From the NCBI RefSeq assembly GCF_900107535.1, contig NZ_FNRA01000001.1, positions 1 to 64,000 of the forward strand: DNA of 64,000 nucleotides, read 5' to 3'. Numbering within the stretch: the first letter of the stretch is position 1; the number at the start of each line of letters is the position of its first letter. A program made the translations under genes and the position numbers. Positions 43,972-53,621 of the stretch are shown piece by piece. The notes under the pieces were generated by a model. That model did not search any database and was not told the origin of the DNA. It was given only the letters and a program-made list of their open reading frames with translations. Origin of the DNA: Pedobacter hartonius (lineage in GTDB: Bacteria; Bacteroidota; Bacteroidia; Sphingobacteriales; Sphingobacteriaceae).

Positions 43972-45462
43972 ATGAAAGATATAAAGAACCTTGATGAAAA
44001 GCTTGCCCAATCTGAAAAAGAAAATGAAGAACTGAGACTGAGGGTTGAAGAGCTAACCGATTTTATTGAGAATGCTTCACTGCCCCTTCACTGGGTTGAT
44101 GGTGAAGGGATAATTATATGGGCGAATCAAGCTGAACTGGATACCTTCGGATATACAAAAGAAGAATATATCGGATTTCCGATCAGTAATTTTCATGCTG
44201 ACCAGGAGGTTATAAATGATATCCTGACCCGCCTGATCAACAATGAAACACTTCAAAATTATTCGGCAAGGCTTAAGTGCAAGGACGGATCGGTCAAGGA
44301 CGTACTGATCAGTTCAAATGTGCTGAGGAAGGACGGCAAATTTGTGCATACCCGATGTTTCACCAGGGATATTACGGCAATCATTGAAGAGAAAGAAAGA
44401 AACAGGGAGCTGTTGCTCGAACTGGCGCAGCTTGCAGCTATTATAGATTCTTCTAATGATGCTATCATTAGTAAAACATTAGAAGGGACCATAACCAGCT
44501 GGAACGAATCGGCAGAACGAATGTTTGGATATACAGATGCTGAAATAATCGGACATCCGATCCAAAGTTTGATACCATCAGACCGCCAGGATGAAGAATT
44601 CCACATCCTGTCCCGGTTGCGGAGCGGCGACCAGGTAAAGCACTTTGAAACAAAGCGGCTTACCAAAACCGGCAATGTACTCGATGTATCCCTAACCATA
44701 TCACCCATCAGGAACGCGAAGGGCGACATGGTCGGCTTATCTACTATAGCGAGGGATATTGCGGAAAAAAAGCAGGAGGAACAGCGGAAAAATGATTTTG
44801 TGTCGATGGTCAGCCATGAGCTGAAAACGCCTTTGACCGCGATCACATCCTATGTTCAGCTATTGATCAAAAATTCAAAAAAAGATGGTACGGATCTGAG
44901 TTTGCCTATAATCACAAGGATTGAGGTTCAAGCGAAAAAGATGATCTCGATGATCCATGACTTTTTAAATATGGCGAGAATGGAAGATGGGAAGATAAAC
45001 CTTCATAACGAAACATTTGAGTTACGCCCATTAGTAGAGGAAATTGCCGGGGATACCAACTTGCTCACCTCAAAACATACGATAAAGCTACTTGATTGTG
45101 AAGCGATTAACCTGCACGCCGATCGCGACAAGATCGGACAGGTCTTAATGAATCTGGTAAGCAATGCGATTAAATATTCCCCTATGGGGGGAACAATCAC
45201 TATTGGTTGCGAGAAGCAGGCCGGAAAGGTAAAGATATTTGTAAGTGATGAGGGCATAGGCATCAGCAAGGCAGACCAGAAGAGATTATTTGAACGCTTT
45301 TACAGAGTTAACAACGAAAAATTAAACGGCGTAACAGGATTCGGGATTGGACTGTACCTTGTTTCAGAAATTCTGCGCTACCACAACAGCCAAATAGAAG
45401 TTGAAAGTAAAGAAGAAACGGGATCAACTTTTCACTTTTCTTTAAAAATACAGGAAGGTTAA
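43972..45462 (+). CDS. PAS-PAS sensor histidine kinase
   Basis: 496 residues from ATG 43972 (MKDIKNLDEKLAQSEKEN); an upstream ATG at 43951 is also open. A short coiled coil, PAS 1 (about 30-150, LPLHWVDGEGIIIWANQAELDTFGY), PAS 2 (about 155-275, IDSSNDAIISKTLEGTITSWNESAERMFGY), then the H-box FVSMVSHELKTPLTAITSYVQLL, N-box NLVSNAIKYS, G1 DEGIGISK and G2 GFGIGLYLVSEIL. Cytoplasmic. No adjacent response regulator, so its partner is elsewhere or it joins a wider stress network. Confidence 0.94.
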   Translation: MKDIKNLDEKLAQSEKENEELRLRVEELTDFIENASLPLHWVDGEGIIIWANQAELDTFGYTKEEYIGFPISNFHADQEVINDILTRLINNETLQNYSARLKCKDGSVKDVLISSNVLRKDGKFVHTRCFTRDITAIIEEKERNRELLLELAQLAAIIDSSNDAIISKTLEGTITSWNESAERMFGYTDAEIIGHPIQSLIPSDRQDEEFHILSRLRSGDQVKHFETKRLTKTGNVLDVSLTISPIRNAKGDMVGLSTIARDIAEKKQEEQRKNDFVSMVSHELKTPLTAITSYVQLLIKNSKKDGTDLSLPIITRIEVQAKKMISMIHDFLNMARMEDGKINLHNETFELRPLVEEIAGDTNLLTSKHTIKLLDCEAINLHADRDKIGQVLMNLVSNAIKYSPMGGTITIGCEKQAGKVKIFVSDEGIGISKADQKRLFERFYRVNNEKLNGVTGFGIGLYLVSEILRYHNSQIEVESKEETGSTFHFSLKIQEG

Positions 45463-45745
45463 GCTTTTACTGCCTCCGTTTTCCTGCAGCAACTTACCAT
45501 CGGATAATTGATAACGCTGTCGCGCCAGCCTGGCTTCAGTAAACTTTACCCTATTGACCTGGTTCTGTTCACTATGGTTTGAATCAACAAATAGCGCAAT
45601 GTTTGATTTATACCCCGAATTCAAAATTAAGAAAACTAGCTGCAAGAGAAATTGTTTTATAAATGAGTTGTTAAAGGTTGAGAAAATATAGAGATCAGAG
45701 CCTGATTACTTAACTTTTATTCATTTATACAGAATTAATTCAAAA

Positions 45746-46393
45746 ATGATGCAACATACAGTAAATAGCTTAGTAGGTTTTACCGTGGGTGCCATTGATG
45801 ACGAAATTGGAAAAGTAGAAGAATTCTATTTCGATCACGAAACCTGGACCATCCGTTACCTTGTTGTAAAAACAGGAAGATGGCTATCAGGCCGTAAAGT
45901 ACTTATTTCTCCCACAGCCTTAAAAATGCCGGATTGGAAAAATAAAGTATTTCCTGTAAACCTCAGCAAAGGGCAGATCCAAAACAGTCCTGATGTAGAT
46001 ACTGAGCAAACTATTTCCAGACAACAGGAAATCGAGTTGTATGAGCATTATACCTGGCAACACTATGGCAGCCGGGGAGCCGGTTTTTATGGGGGCGCAG
46101 GGGTTTCAGAACAGCATACAAATCAGCAGTCGTCAGATCCGCATCTGCTCAGTACAGATGATGTTACCGGATATGAAATTCATGCCACAGACGGCAATAT
46201 TGGTACAGTAGAGGATTTCATCGTAGATGAAAGGACGTGGAGCCTTAGCTTTCTGATCGTCTATATAGGAAATTGGTTTCCGGGCAAGAAAATAATCCTT
46301 TCGCCTAAGCGTATAACGGAAATGAAATTGCATGATTCCTCACTTGAAATAGACCTTTCCACAAATGCAATAAAGGACAGTCTTGGAATATGA
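45746..46393 (+). CDS. Double PRC-barrel protein
   Basis: 215 residues. Two PRC-barrel units, about 5-80 (LVGFTVGAIDDEIGKVEEFYFDHETW, IRYLVVKTGRWLSGRKVLISP) and about 135-205 (VTGYEIHATDGNIGTVEDFIVDERTWSLSFLIVYIGNWFPGKK), joined by a linker with EQTISRQQEIELYEHYTWQHYG. No signal peptide. Proteins of this shape are common among Bacteroidota stress genes; the barrels bind protein or RNA partners. It stands alone, with a 280-nt upstream region. Confidence 0.88.
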   Translation: MMQHTVNSLVGFTVGAIDDEIGKVEEFYFDHETWTIRYLVVKTGRWLSGRKVLISPTALKMPDWKNKVFPVNLSKGQIQNSPDVDTEQTISRQQEIELYEHYTWQHYGSRGAGFYGGAGVSEQHTNQQSSDPHLLSTDDVTGYEIHATDGNIGTVEDFIVDERTWSLSFLIVYIGNWFPGKKIILSPKRITEMKLHDSSLEIDLSTNAIKDSLGI

Positions 46394-46493
46394 TCCGTTG
46401 GCGCCCCAAGCTGAAGATAAAATCATGAACGAAGACAATCGCCTGAAGAAAGGCAGCATCGGTCTTAAAGAAGTCAAGAGCGTAATGGAATGT

Positions 46494-47573
46494 CTATTCA
46501 GTCAATTTTAAAAAGACACTGAACACCGAACCTTCATCCAGCTTACTGGTTACGGTTACTTTTCCGCCGGCTGCTTCCAACGTTTGTTTAACTAAATACA
46601 ACCCTACACCGTTGCCCTCTGCTTTACTTGCAACCCGCTGATATTTTTCAAATATGGTATTCAGATGCTGCTTGTCAATGCCGATTCCATTATCAGAAAC
46701 ACTAATGACCATAAATCCGTCTTGCTCCATGGATTTGATCTGTACGTGTGGTATTCTGTCCGCAGAACTGTACTTGATCGCGTTGCTAACCAGGTTATAA
46801 AGAATACTCCGAAGCTTGCGCCGGGCAAAAGTAATTTCAGATATACCGATTTTTACCTCCAGGACCGCCTTTGACTCCTGCAACTGAGCCGCCAAAGTCA
46901 GCCTGACGTCTTCGAGAATATTCTGTAGATCAAGTAATTCTTCTACTGCAAGGTATCTCTGGCCTTGCCAGCGGTTCTGCACCAGATCAGCAATAATATC
47001 CTTCATTTTCATCAGGCTACTCTCCGCCGTTCCCAACATTGCCGGAAGCTTCGCCATACCTTTTTCAGGTAGCTTTTTAAGCATTTCTATGGTCAGCGAG
47101 AGCGATGTCAAAGGATTTTTAATGTCATGGGCAATGGTATCCATTAACAGTTCATGCTCGGCAATCAGTTTTTCCTGCTCTTTCAGGTCTCTGATCCGCG
47201 CAGTGATGTCTATGAAGGTGATGATCACACCATCTGTTTTATTGTTCTTTTGAACGATATAAGGCAATACATTCATTTGATACCACCGGCGGTCGGTTGT
47301 TTGTATTTCTTTTTCCAGAATCTCACTGGAGTCTATCACATGCTGGATATTGTCCAGGATGGTGGGAAACCTAAAATTCTCTTTGACATTGGCCAGCGGT
47401 TGCCCAATATGCTCAGCTTTTAAATTAAACTGCTTCATAGCAGGGGGCGTAAACTTTCGAAGGATTAGCTGGGAATCAACAAAAAGCTGAGGAATGATGG
47501 TATTCCGGAAATAATTTTCGAGTTCATCATTGTGTTCGGTCAGCGTATTGATTTGTTCGCTTTTACTTTGCAT
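46494..47573 (-). CDS. PAS-domain sensor histidine kinase (CheR/CheB-kinase type)
   Basis: 359 residues from ATG 47573; an upstream ATG at 47612 adds 13 residues. The N-terminal coiled coil (INTLTEHNDELENYFRNT) and PAS domain (SQLILRKFTPPAMKQFNLKAEHIGQPLANV) match the C-terminal part of large CheB-CheR-PAS-kinase fusions. H-box ELLMDTIAHDIKNPLTSLSLTIEML, N-box NLVSNAIKYSS, G1 DNGIGIDK, G2 GNGVGLYLVKQTLEAAGGKV. The truncated CheB gene lies 400 nt away on the same strand, so both may derive from one ancestral chemotaxis-like sensory gene. Confidence 0.93.
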   Translation of the reverse strand: MQSKSEQINTLTEHNDELENYFRNTIIPQLFVDSQLILRKFTPPAMKQFNLKAEHIGQPLANVKENFRFPTILDNIQHVIDSSEILEKEIQTTDRRWYQMNVLPYIVQKNNKTDGVIITFIDITARIRDLKEQEKLIAEHELLMDTIAHDIKNPLTSLSLTIEMLKKLPEKGMAKLPAMLGTAESSLMKMKDIIADLVQNRWQGQRYLAVEELLDLQNILEDVRLTLAAQLQESKAVLEVKIGISEITFARRKLRSILYNLVSNAIKYSSADRIPHVQIKSMEQDGFMVISVSDNGIGIDKQHLNTIFEKYQRVASKAEGNGVGLYLVKQTLEAAGGKVTVTSKLDEGSVFSVFLKLTE

Positions 47574-47612
47574 TATCCAATAATTTAGGTGCTTGAAAAT
47601 AACCTCGTGCAA

Positions 47613-47978
47613 GGTAACAATAAACCTTTGGTTATGTGCATCGCCTCAACCGCTACCTATAACTGCGTATATGGGTACGAAAAAAGCCGCCCAAGGGTAG
47701 CACATGACATCACTCCAATTGCAATCGCATAAAAAACCCTTATCAGCATCCGCTGGTAAGGGCCTCATTAATTAATTTAAACGCATCATTCACTGATGAG
47801 ATTTGATAAACATACAGCTATACACTTTGTTTAGATTTCTTTAATAAAATATACAGGCATTTGACTAGCGCCAAGTGCCAGCAAAATGTATAGTTTTTTC
47901 ATGTAAGTTATTATTCTGACAATAAGATATGAACACCAATTGTGCCAAGATCCGAGATATAATTTATTAATTTTTATT
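47613..47978. other. 366-nt intergenic region with a palindromic element
   Basis: Holds the hairpin at 47737-47762, which has a near relative at 49789-49817. Otherwise only AT-rich sequence was seen. Confidence 0.55.
47737..47762. repeat. REP-like palindrome, copy 1
   Basis: CCCTTATCAG (47737-47746) pairs with CTGGTAAGGG (47753-47762), preceded by six A. A related hairpin with the same stem sequence is at 49789-49817. Confidence 0.6.
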
Positions 47979-48540
47979 CTACACAAGGTTGTTTATCAAT
48001 CGCGCAAGAGCAGCAGGTTTTAAAATTGCAGCTGCATGATTACCCCTTATCACTGAATAAGGCATTCCAGTAACCTCAGCAGAAAAAGGATCTTGAACCA
48101 ACACCATTCCACCCATTTCTTCAATCTTTTCTGCGCCTTTCAACCCATCATCCCCGCCACCGGATAAAATAATAACAATAGCCTTTTCTCTGAAATCATC
48201 AGCAAGGGAATTAAACAATATATTTACGGAAGAGTTAATAGGTAAAGAATCCCTCTCCTTAACTTTGAGCAGCCCATCTTCAACAGTCAGCGTTGTATTT
48301 TCTACAATCAAGTAAATTTTTCCAGCCTGCAAAACCATACCATATTCGGCACGGATTACTGGAAGCAAAACATGTTTAGATAAAATATCGTCAAGAGCGC
48401 TACGGCGGTCACGTACCAGATGCATAACCACGATAAAGGCCGCTTTGGAATTTGCCGGAATCTGTTCGAAGAATTCAAATTAACGCAGGTAGACCACCAG
48501 CTGAAGCGCCTATACCTACTGTAAAAAACAACTTGTTCAT
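47979..48540 (-). pseudogene. CheB-type methylesterase domain, frameshifted
   Basis: ATG 48540 begins MNKLFFTVGIGASAGGLPAL with the CheB nucleophile Ser in GASAGG. A stop follows at about 48475, and the +1/-1 frame continues EFFEQIPANSKAAFIVVMHL and then HLVRDRRSALDDILSKH through ILSGGGDDGLKGAEKI and GMPYSVIRG to the end. One small indel near 48475-48482 therefore splits the gene. The remaining open frame (48431 down) lacks the nucleophile and would be inactive. No receiver domain is present, as in stand-alone CheB proteins of Bacteroidota. Confidence 0.85.
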
Positions 48541-48708
48541 TATTAATATGCTAAAATTACAAAAAGTTAACAAAGCAAAAACCAGCTTGTTTAAGATTTA
48601 AATAGCCATATAGCTAAAAGTTTCTGAAGTAGGACATAGGAGCCTGTAAGATATATGACTTTGATGCGTTAGAGTTCCAGACGCCGGTAACGGATTACCA
48701 TAATCACA

Positions 48709-48930
48709 ATGAATTACAAAATCAGGTTAAAAGATGGCACTACGCAAGTCATCCAGATCATCGCCATTACCTTTAAAAAACTGAGAGTATGGAAACTATC
48801 TTTTTCAGGTGGTAAAGAAATCATGCTGTACAAAGTGGGCAACCAGTGGCTGCAGCGTACAGAAGATTATCTGGAGCAGCGTTACGTCATTCTGATAGGC
48901 GCCTATATAGATGGGCTGGCTGCAGAATAA
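48709..48930 (+). CDS. Small protein of unknown function
   Basis: 73 residues, a compact beta-rich sequence (YKIRLKDGTTQVIQIIAITFKKLRVWKL, LYKVGNQWLQR). No signal peptide, no motif. Proteins of this kind are recurrent in Sphingobacteriaceae. Codon use and composition look normal, so I take it as real. No operon partner. Confidence 0.6.
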   Translation: MNYKIRLKDGTTQVIQIIAITFKKLRVWKLSFSGGKEIMLYKVGNQWLQRTEDYLEQRYVILIGAYIDGLAAE

Positions 48931-49008
48931 ACCAGCACAGAGTCGAACAAACTCACAGCAATGTCCGAAGCTGAGGGTAAGCTATTGTGTGAATTAACAA
49001 CCAAACCG

Positions 49009-49608
49009 TCACTTCCTGACAAATTCAATGCTTTCGATAGCCCTGTTTAAACCTTTCCAAATCATGGTTTTGCCATCCTTACTCATATTTATAGAATAAT
49101 TCTCTCCGATCAGTGTAAGATTGCTGAGATAGGCTTCCTCAGTCTCTGTCAGGTGAGATCCTACCGGAAATCTAAATTCGAAAAGAGCAAAAGTTTGTGG
49201 CCCAATGCCTTCGGTGATCCAGGTGGGGGTTGCCAACATTCTGAATCCCACGGGGTAGGATTTTGTTTTGAATTTCAGCATCCCTGTAACGTCATTTCTG
49301 GTAAGATTACCAGGTTGCGAAGAATAATCTACTCTATCGATGTTCAGACTGGCCAGATTAAGTAATGTGGTATCTCTTTTAAAACCAAGTTCGCCTGCTG
49401 CACTTAACACCGGCTTTACAGTTATCTTTTCCATACTCCAGGTACCATAAAGTTTCGGACGAAGATTTTCCATTGCTTTGATAGACTCTTTCGTATAGTC
49501 TGTTTTATTGCTGCCTGCCTTTTCAATGTCCTGCGCGGCACCTTTGTCCTTTTTACAACCCAATAAAATAAAGCAAAAAATAAAAGCTAAACCAGCTACT
49601 CTTTTCAT
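49009..49608 (-). CDS. Lipoprotein of unknown function
   Basis: 199 residues with a lipoprotein signal and lipobox (FILLGCKKDKG, Cys near residue 18). The mature part starts with a charged helix and contains LRPKLYGTWSMEKITVKPV, a lipocalin-like opening in which a GTW motif begins a beta barrel, and ends with MSKDGKTMIWKGLNRAIESIEFVRK. Possibly a lipocalin-like lipoprotein of the outer membrane. Function unknown; single gene. Confidence 0.75.
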   Translation of the reverse strand: MKRVAGLAFIFCFILLGCKKDKGAAQDIEKAGSNKTDYTKESIKAMENLRPKLYGTWSMEKITVKPVLSAAGELGFKRDTTLLNLASLNIDRVDYSSQPGNLTRNDVTGMLKFKTKSYPVGFRMLATPTWITEGIGPQTFALFEFRFPVGSHLTETEEAYLSNLTLIGENYSINMSKDGKTMIWKGLNRAIESIEFVRK

Positions 49609-49978
49609 CTGTTAAAATTTAAATTCCCTGAAAATATGATTATCATTCTGTGAGTAAAGCTAAGAATAATAACCACTATTAAGAATGAATACAAATAATA
49701 TTTTTGAGTAAGATCATGAACCAGATCAATGGCCATTACGGAGGGGCACGGTATGTTGTATCTGTAGTTGGATGAAAAGATATAAAAACCCTTACCAGTA
49801 GACATTACTGATAAGGGTAAGTAATTATCAAACAAGACGTAAATAGTTATGAATTGGAGAACACTCTGCGTTGTCAATTGTTTTGACCTGACCTTATTTA
49901 TTTCAACCGCAATATGCCCACAAGTCACAACGTTAGGATTGCATTACAATAATTTTCGGATGTTTTCTAAGGCAGGAA
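49609..49978. other. 370-nt intergenic region with a palindromic element
   Basis: Contains the REP-like hairpin 49789-49817. An open frame crossing the region on the minus strand is not supported as a gene. Confidence 0.5.
49789..49817. repeat. REP-like palindrome, copy 2
   Basis: CCCTTACCAGTA (49789-49800) pairs with TACTGATAAGGG (49806-49817), preceded by five A. It shares CCCTTAYCAG and its complement with 47737-47762. Confidence 0.6.
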
Positions 49979-50656
49979 CTAGCTGGAAACGTCAAAGCCA
50001 TTCTGATTGTGTTTCAAATTAAATTCATGCGCTGCGATGGCATCAAAATGTTGCCTTAATACAATATCAAAGTCAATTAAAATGTTAATTACATGGATAT
50101 GTGTTTGATCGTGATGATCATCAAGATTAAACTCGTAATAACAATCCTCCTGTTCCAGGAAGTTATCCTGATTTACCTCTCCGTTGCAAAGCATTTCCAA
50201 GAGCGCCTTTATCATAGCAAATAACGACATGACATAAATTTCATGGGCATTATAATAGGTTTTACTATCATAATCGTTTTCTTCTTCATCCTCCTCCGGG
50301 AATTCATCCCATATGATTGACCAGTAGAAATTTTCACCTATAGTCATAATCCTTATATTGTTGGTGAGTAGTTCATGCACGTTGATACCGTATAAGTTTG
50401 CTATACGGTCCCTGGTATCACACATGTGGCCAACCAAAGAGCCGATCATCATTATAACCGGATCATCATCCAGGGAATCCAACAGATCTGCATTCAAAGC
50501 ATTCATCGTATCAGATCGAACCAATCCCCTTAAATCCTGATAATGATCCTTAATGGCAAACTTTAACGCTACACAGGAATAAAAATAGCTGCATATATCA
50601 AGCACCATAAGCAGTACGGGGATCACATCCCCGCTTTCAAATTTTGTTGCAGCCAT
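49979..50656 (-). CDS. Acidic protein of unknown function
   Basis: 225 residues, strongly acidic, helical, no signal peptide (DIIPVLLMVLDICSYFYSCVALKF-type helices and an EFPEEDEEENDYD run). No known motif. It starts 4 nt after the stop of the HTH protein at 50661, so both belong to one transcript. The pair could be a remnant of a mobile element, because the neighbour resembles excisionase-like proteins, but no integrase is nearby. Confidence 0.7.
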   Translation of the reverse strand: MAATKFESGDVIPVLLMVLDICSYFYSCVALKFAIKDHYQDLRGLVRSDTMNALNADLLDSLDDDPVIMMIGSLVGHMCDTRDRIANLYGINVHELLTNNIRIMTIGENFYWSIIWDEFPEEDEEENDYDSKTYYNAHEIYVMSLFAMIKALLEMLCNGEVNQDNFLEQEDCYYEFNLDDHHDQTHIHVINILIDFDIVLRQHFDAIAAHEFNLKHNQNGFDVSS

Positions 50657-50660
50657 GGTG

Positions 50661-50933
50661 TTATTCGATTATTTTTTTAGCTTCCATTAATGCAATTACT
50701 GCTTCCCAGCTATAGTAAATCTTGCCACAAACTTTCATGTAAACAATGTGTTTTTGTTTTCTCCAACGGTAGCAGCTCCGCACGTCGATTTGAAAGAGTA
50801 AGGCAAAATCTGCGTTGGTAAGTACTTTTTTATTCCATATATCGATCATTTCCCTGCGGTGCCGTTCGGAGGCGTCTAATTTTAAAACGGCCTCAAGCAC
50901 CTTGTCCATTTTTTGAGCAATAGTAGTTTTCAT
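50661..50933 (-). CDS. Helix-turn-helix DNA-binding protein (excisionase-like)
   Basis: 90 residues. The C-terminal half has the small winged-helix pattern of MerR/excisionase-like domains of Bacteroidota mobile elements: LTNADFALLFQIDVRSCYRWRKQKHIVYMKVCGKIYYSWEAVIALME. The N-terminal half is a charged helix. It probably binds DNA and controls a small module with the acidic protein downstream (4-nt gap). Confidence 0.8.
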   Translation of the reverse strand: MKTTIAQKMDKVLEAVLKLDASERHRREMIDIWNKKVLTNADFALLFQIDVRSCYRWRKQKHIVYMKVCGKIYYSWEAVIALMEAKKIIE

Positions 50934-51015
50934 TTTTGTTAAGTTTTAAAGTTATTATTAGACTATTTATCAAATCCGGAATGCCAGTTTGTGCGCACGC
51001 ATTAACACTTCCAGA

Positions 51016-52485
51016 TTATTTTTTCATATTCTTTATGTTGACAATGAGTTTGTTCAAATCCTTCACCATAGTAGATTCCAACGTATAATACGCCAGGCTA
51101 ATGAGGATGCCATTCTGGAACGGCGGGCCACATCTATAAGCCGATGGATCCATTACAAACAGGTCTATCTTTGCAAATTTTTTATATACATTTCTGTGAA
51201 AGCTTCCATCAAGCAGTTCCAGGTAGAAAAAGTAGCCTTGCTGGTTGCGAATGAACTCTGTTTTAAACAAGCCAGACGCCTGTAATAATTTCTTTGCCGC
51301 TGACACCATTGACCGTATGGCGATATAGGCGTCACGCTCGTGCTGATTGAGCTGGCCTTTCTTTAGCAACTCCAATAGTCCGTAGCCAATTGAAGGATCA
51401 ACCTGCTGCAGCCTCGTTTTATACATCTTTTTTATCCGGCTAATATCTTCTTTATACGCCGCCACAACATTTACCCCACTCAACTGCGAATGAAGTGAAA
51501 CTACTGTGACCAGTATGACTGACCGGTTGCTGCCGGGCTGTATCCTTTCAAATAAATTTGGACATGGAACCAGCCCCGGATACCTGTCATCAAGCAATAT
51601 TTTAAATCGATACTGCTGTTGCAGTTCGGAAAGCCTATCCCATACTGCCTGGCTTTTTTCAGTAAGCAGTGGATAAGGAGCAGCACCCAGATAAACTATC
51701 GCTACAGGCCGGCTATGGCACAGCAGTTCCAATCTGTCCATCAGCTCCGCGCCTCCATCCGCGCCTAGAATTTCAACTTTGCGTTTTGCCCTGGTAATTG
51801 CATTCCATACAATCCCAGACGCTGGTTCGATCATAGCCACAATACTTCTGGCAGAAGAAAAGGCCTCACAAATATGACTGATCAGCTCTACATACCCACC
51901 AGTATAGTAAAGTTCTTCACCCGTAAAAGGATAATTCATTTTCCTGCTCATCACTCTCATCAACTCGGTGATCAGATCGGGAATAACCTTAAGCCGCTGA
52001 CTGGAAAAAGGAAGGGTGGCCGACCGGGAAAGGGCCTTCGAAACCTCACGATTAAATGAGGTGTCAAACCCTGGTATATATTCCCTGTCAAGCATTGCCT
52101 GATAATTTGGCACCTTAAGTTGACTGATCAGCCATCTGGTCCTTTTCTCCAGTGCGCGGGAAAGTTCGGGTATAATATAAGTGCCTTCACTTTTCTTTGT
52201 ATCAATGATCATATAATGCTGACGCAGTAAATGCCAGGTTTGTCTGATAACCGACTTGGAAACATTTAGGCCAATTTCCATCTGACGCTGCGTTGGAAGC
52301 TGCACTCCTGGTTTTAGCTGATGTTTTACTACCATACCTGCAATAATAGCGGCAATGTGCCGCGGTGATGGATCGCGGCCCGTCAATTCATTATTTAGAA
52401 TTCTGGTTAAATATTTGGTTGGCTTTTTCAAGGTAAATAACTTAAAGTCAAATTTAATACGACATAGACAGTTTAGCATCTGCAA
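51016..52485 (-). CDS. MocR-type GntR regulator with a degenerate aminotransferase domain
   Basis: 489 residues. GntR winged helix at about 40-105 (HIAAIIAGMVVKHQLKPGVQLPTQRQMEIGLNVSKSVIRQTWHLLRQHY) followed by an aminotransferase-fold domain (about 130-480). In true MocR proteins the PLP-binding Lys lies in an SK-x-LSP-x-LR-x-GY segment; the corresponding region here, VVSLHSQLSGVNVVAAYKE, lacks that Lys and the Arg. It probably no longer binds PLP covalently and may have become a dimerisation or ligand-sensing domain. The N-terminus could start later than 52485. Confidence 0.88.
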   Translation of the reverse strand: MQMLNCLCRIKFDFKLFTLKKPTKYLTRILNNELTGRDPSPRHIAAIIAGMVVKHQLKPGVQLPTQRQMEIGLNVSKSVIRQTWHLLRQHYMIIDTKKSEGTYIIPELSRALEKRTRWLISQLKVPNYQAMLDREYIPGFDTSFNREVSKALSRSATLPFSSQRLKVIPDLITELMRVMSRKMNYPFTGEELYYTGGYVELISHICEAFSSARSIVAMIEPASGIVWNAITRAKRKVEILGADGGAELMDRLELLCHSRPVAIVYLGAAPYPLLTEKSQAVWDRLSELQQQYRFKILLDDRYPGLVPCPNLFERIQPGSNRSVILVTVVSLHSQLSGVNVVAAYKEDISRIKKMYKTRLQQVDPSIGYGLLELLKKGQLNQHERDAYIAIRSMVSAAKKLLQASGLFKTEFIRNQQGYFFYLELLDGSFHRNVYKKFAKIDLFVMDPSAYRCGPPFQNGILISLAYYTLESTMVKDLNKLIVNIKNMKK

Positions 52486-52672
52486 AAACGATCATTTTGG
52501 TTTATTTATTAAAATTTTTTTAAAATCCTACTATGTCAGCAGTTCTTTCAGTTGTTTCTCAAAAGGTAATTAATGTATGAAATAGTGGATTAACTCTATT
52601 CCATGCGTTTCTTAAAACGACTTTAATATAACCGAATCAAGTGACAGTTTATTTTAAAAACTCTGTAAAACG

Positions 52673-53176
52673 TTACTTTTTAGAAGAAAAAAACCACCTG
52701 AATCCAAGATAAATTGATACAATTACTAGACAGAACAATATGGCTGACACCTTCAGGTCTGGAATTTTAGTTTTCATAACTTTTTTTCCACCAGCTTCCA
52801 TCTGGTCTTTTTGATGAAAAATTTCAGATGATTTTCCATGTTCCAACTCCCTGGAATTCAGCACACCGGCACTATGGATCAGCTGATTTTGTTTTCCTTC
52901 CATCAGTATACTGTCAAACTCTCCGGAGAAAACACCATCCGGAGAAAAGCGAAATGTTCCCTTTGGCCAGAAATGTATTTTGTAGTTCGCATCAGAAGAA
53001 TCCCTGCGAAAGAGAATTTGCTTCCCCTCGTTTTTCCTGCTAAATGATGTTGTTGTGTTTGAATCTTTTATGGAATTCCGCGCATTGAAACTTTCATCTG
53101 TCGATTTGGTATTCCGTTTGAATAGACTGCAGCTGCTCATCACGAGTATAATCAATAGAATTATCTGTTTTCCCAT
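52673..53176 (-). CDS. Lipoprotein with C-terminal membrane span
   Basis: 167 residues. Lipoprotein signal and lipobox (LVMSSCSLF), a polar mature part (SFNARNSIKDSNTTTSFSRKN, IHFWPKGTFRFSPDGVFSG), then a Lys-rich stretch and a terminal hydrophobic span (VSAILFCLVIVSIYLGFRWFF). Such small proteins sit beside phage- or element-derived lysin genes in Bacteroidota. The start overlaps the 3' end of the CHAP-like gene by 16 nt, so they are one operon. Function unknown. Confidence 0.72.
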   Translation of the reverse strand: MGKQIILLIILVMSSCSLFKRNTKSTDESFNARNSIKDSNTTTSFSRKNEGKQILFRRDSSDANYKIHFWPKGTFRFSPDGVFSGEFDSILMEGKQNQLIHSAGVLNSRELEHGKSSEIFHQKDQMEAGGKKVMKTKIPDLKVSAILFCLVIVSIYLGFRWFFSSKK

Positions 53177-53616
53177 TGCGGTGTCCTCCTTTCCGTTACC
53201 CAGTCGGCAATACTGTGAATGGTTCTGATATGCCTTATTTTTTTAAATACGCCACCCCCTTCCCTATTACCCTCTACAGTGGTATTTCCTTCAATGGTAT
53301 AAACCCAGCTGCCCTTTTGCTCCACCACCAGGCCAACGTGCGCTATACGTTTCAGATCCGGAAAATAGATTCCGGCCACATTACCCGGAAGTGCTGACCG
53401 TGCCAGCCTGGAAGGAGGAAAGAGATCAGGAGACCAGCCCGATCTTGGCTTTGGAAATCCCGCCTTTGCGTACACCCAACTGATGAATGCGGCACACCAG
53501 GGCTGCCCTTTCCGGAGCTTTACAGTTGACAGGTAGGCCTCAACCCTCCGGCCGTCATTATGCCCGGTCAGCTCCCTCACTCCTATTTCGTTGCGTGCAA
53601 TCTCAGTGATGGTAAA
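53161..53616 (-). pseudogene. CHAP-like (NlpC/P60-type) peptidoglycan endopeptidase lacking its 5' end
   Basis: Native sequence begins near 53616 with FTITEIARNEIGVRELTGHN and runs through the catalytic Cys in QPWCAAFISWVY and the His in IAHVGLVVEQKG to the end. Its first residues and start codon are gone: the open frame upstream to 53790 is antisense to the aldo/keto reductase remnant. A hybrid product could start inside that frame (for example ATG 53712), with the catalytic domain intact. Relatives are peptidoglycan hydrolases linked with mobile elements. Joined head to head with the reductase remnant. Confidence 0.78.
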
Positions 53617-53621
53617 CCTGG

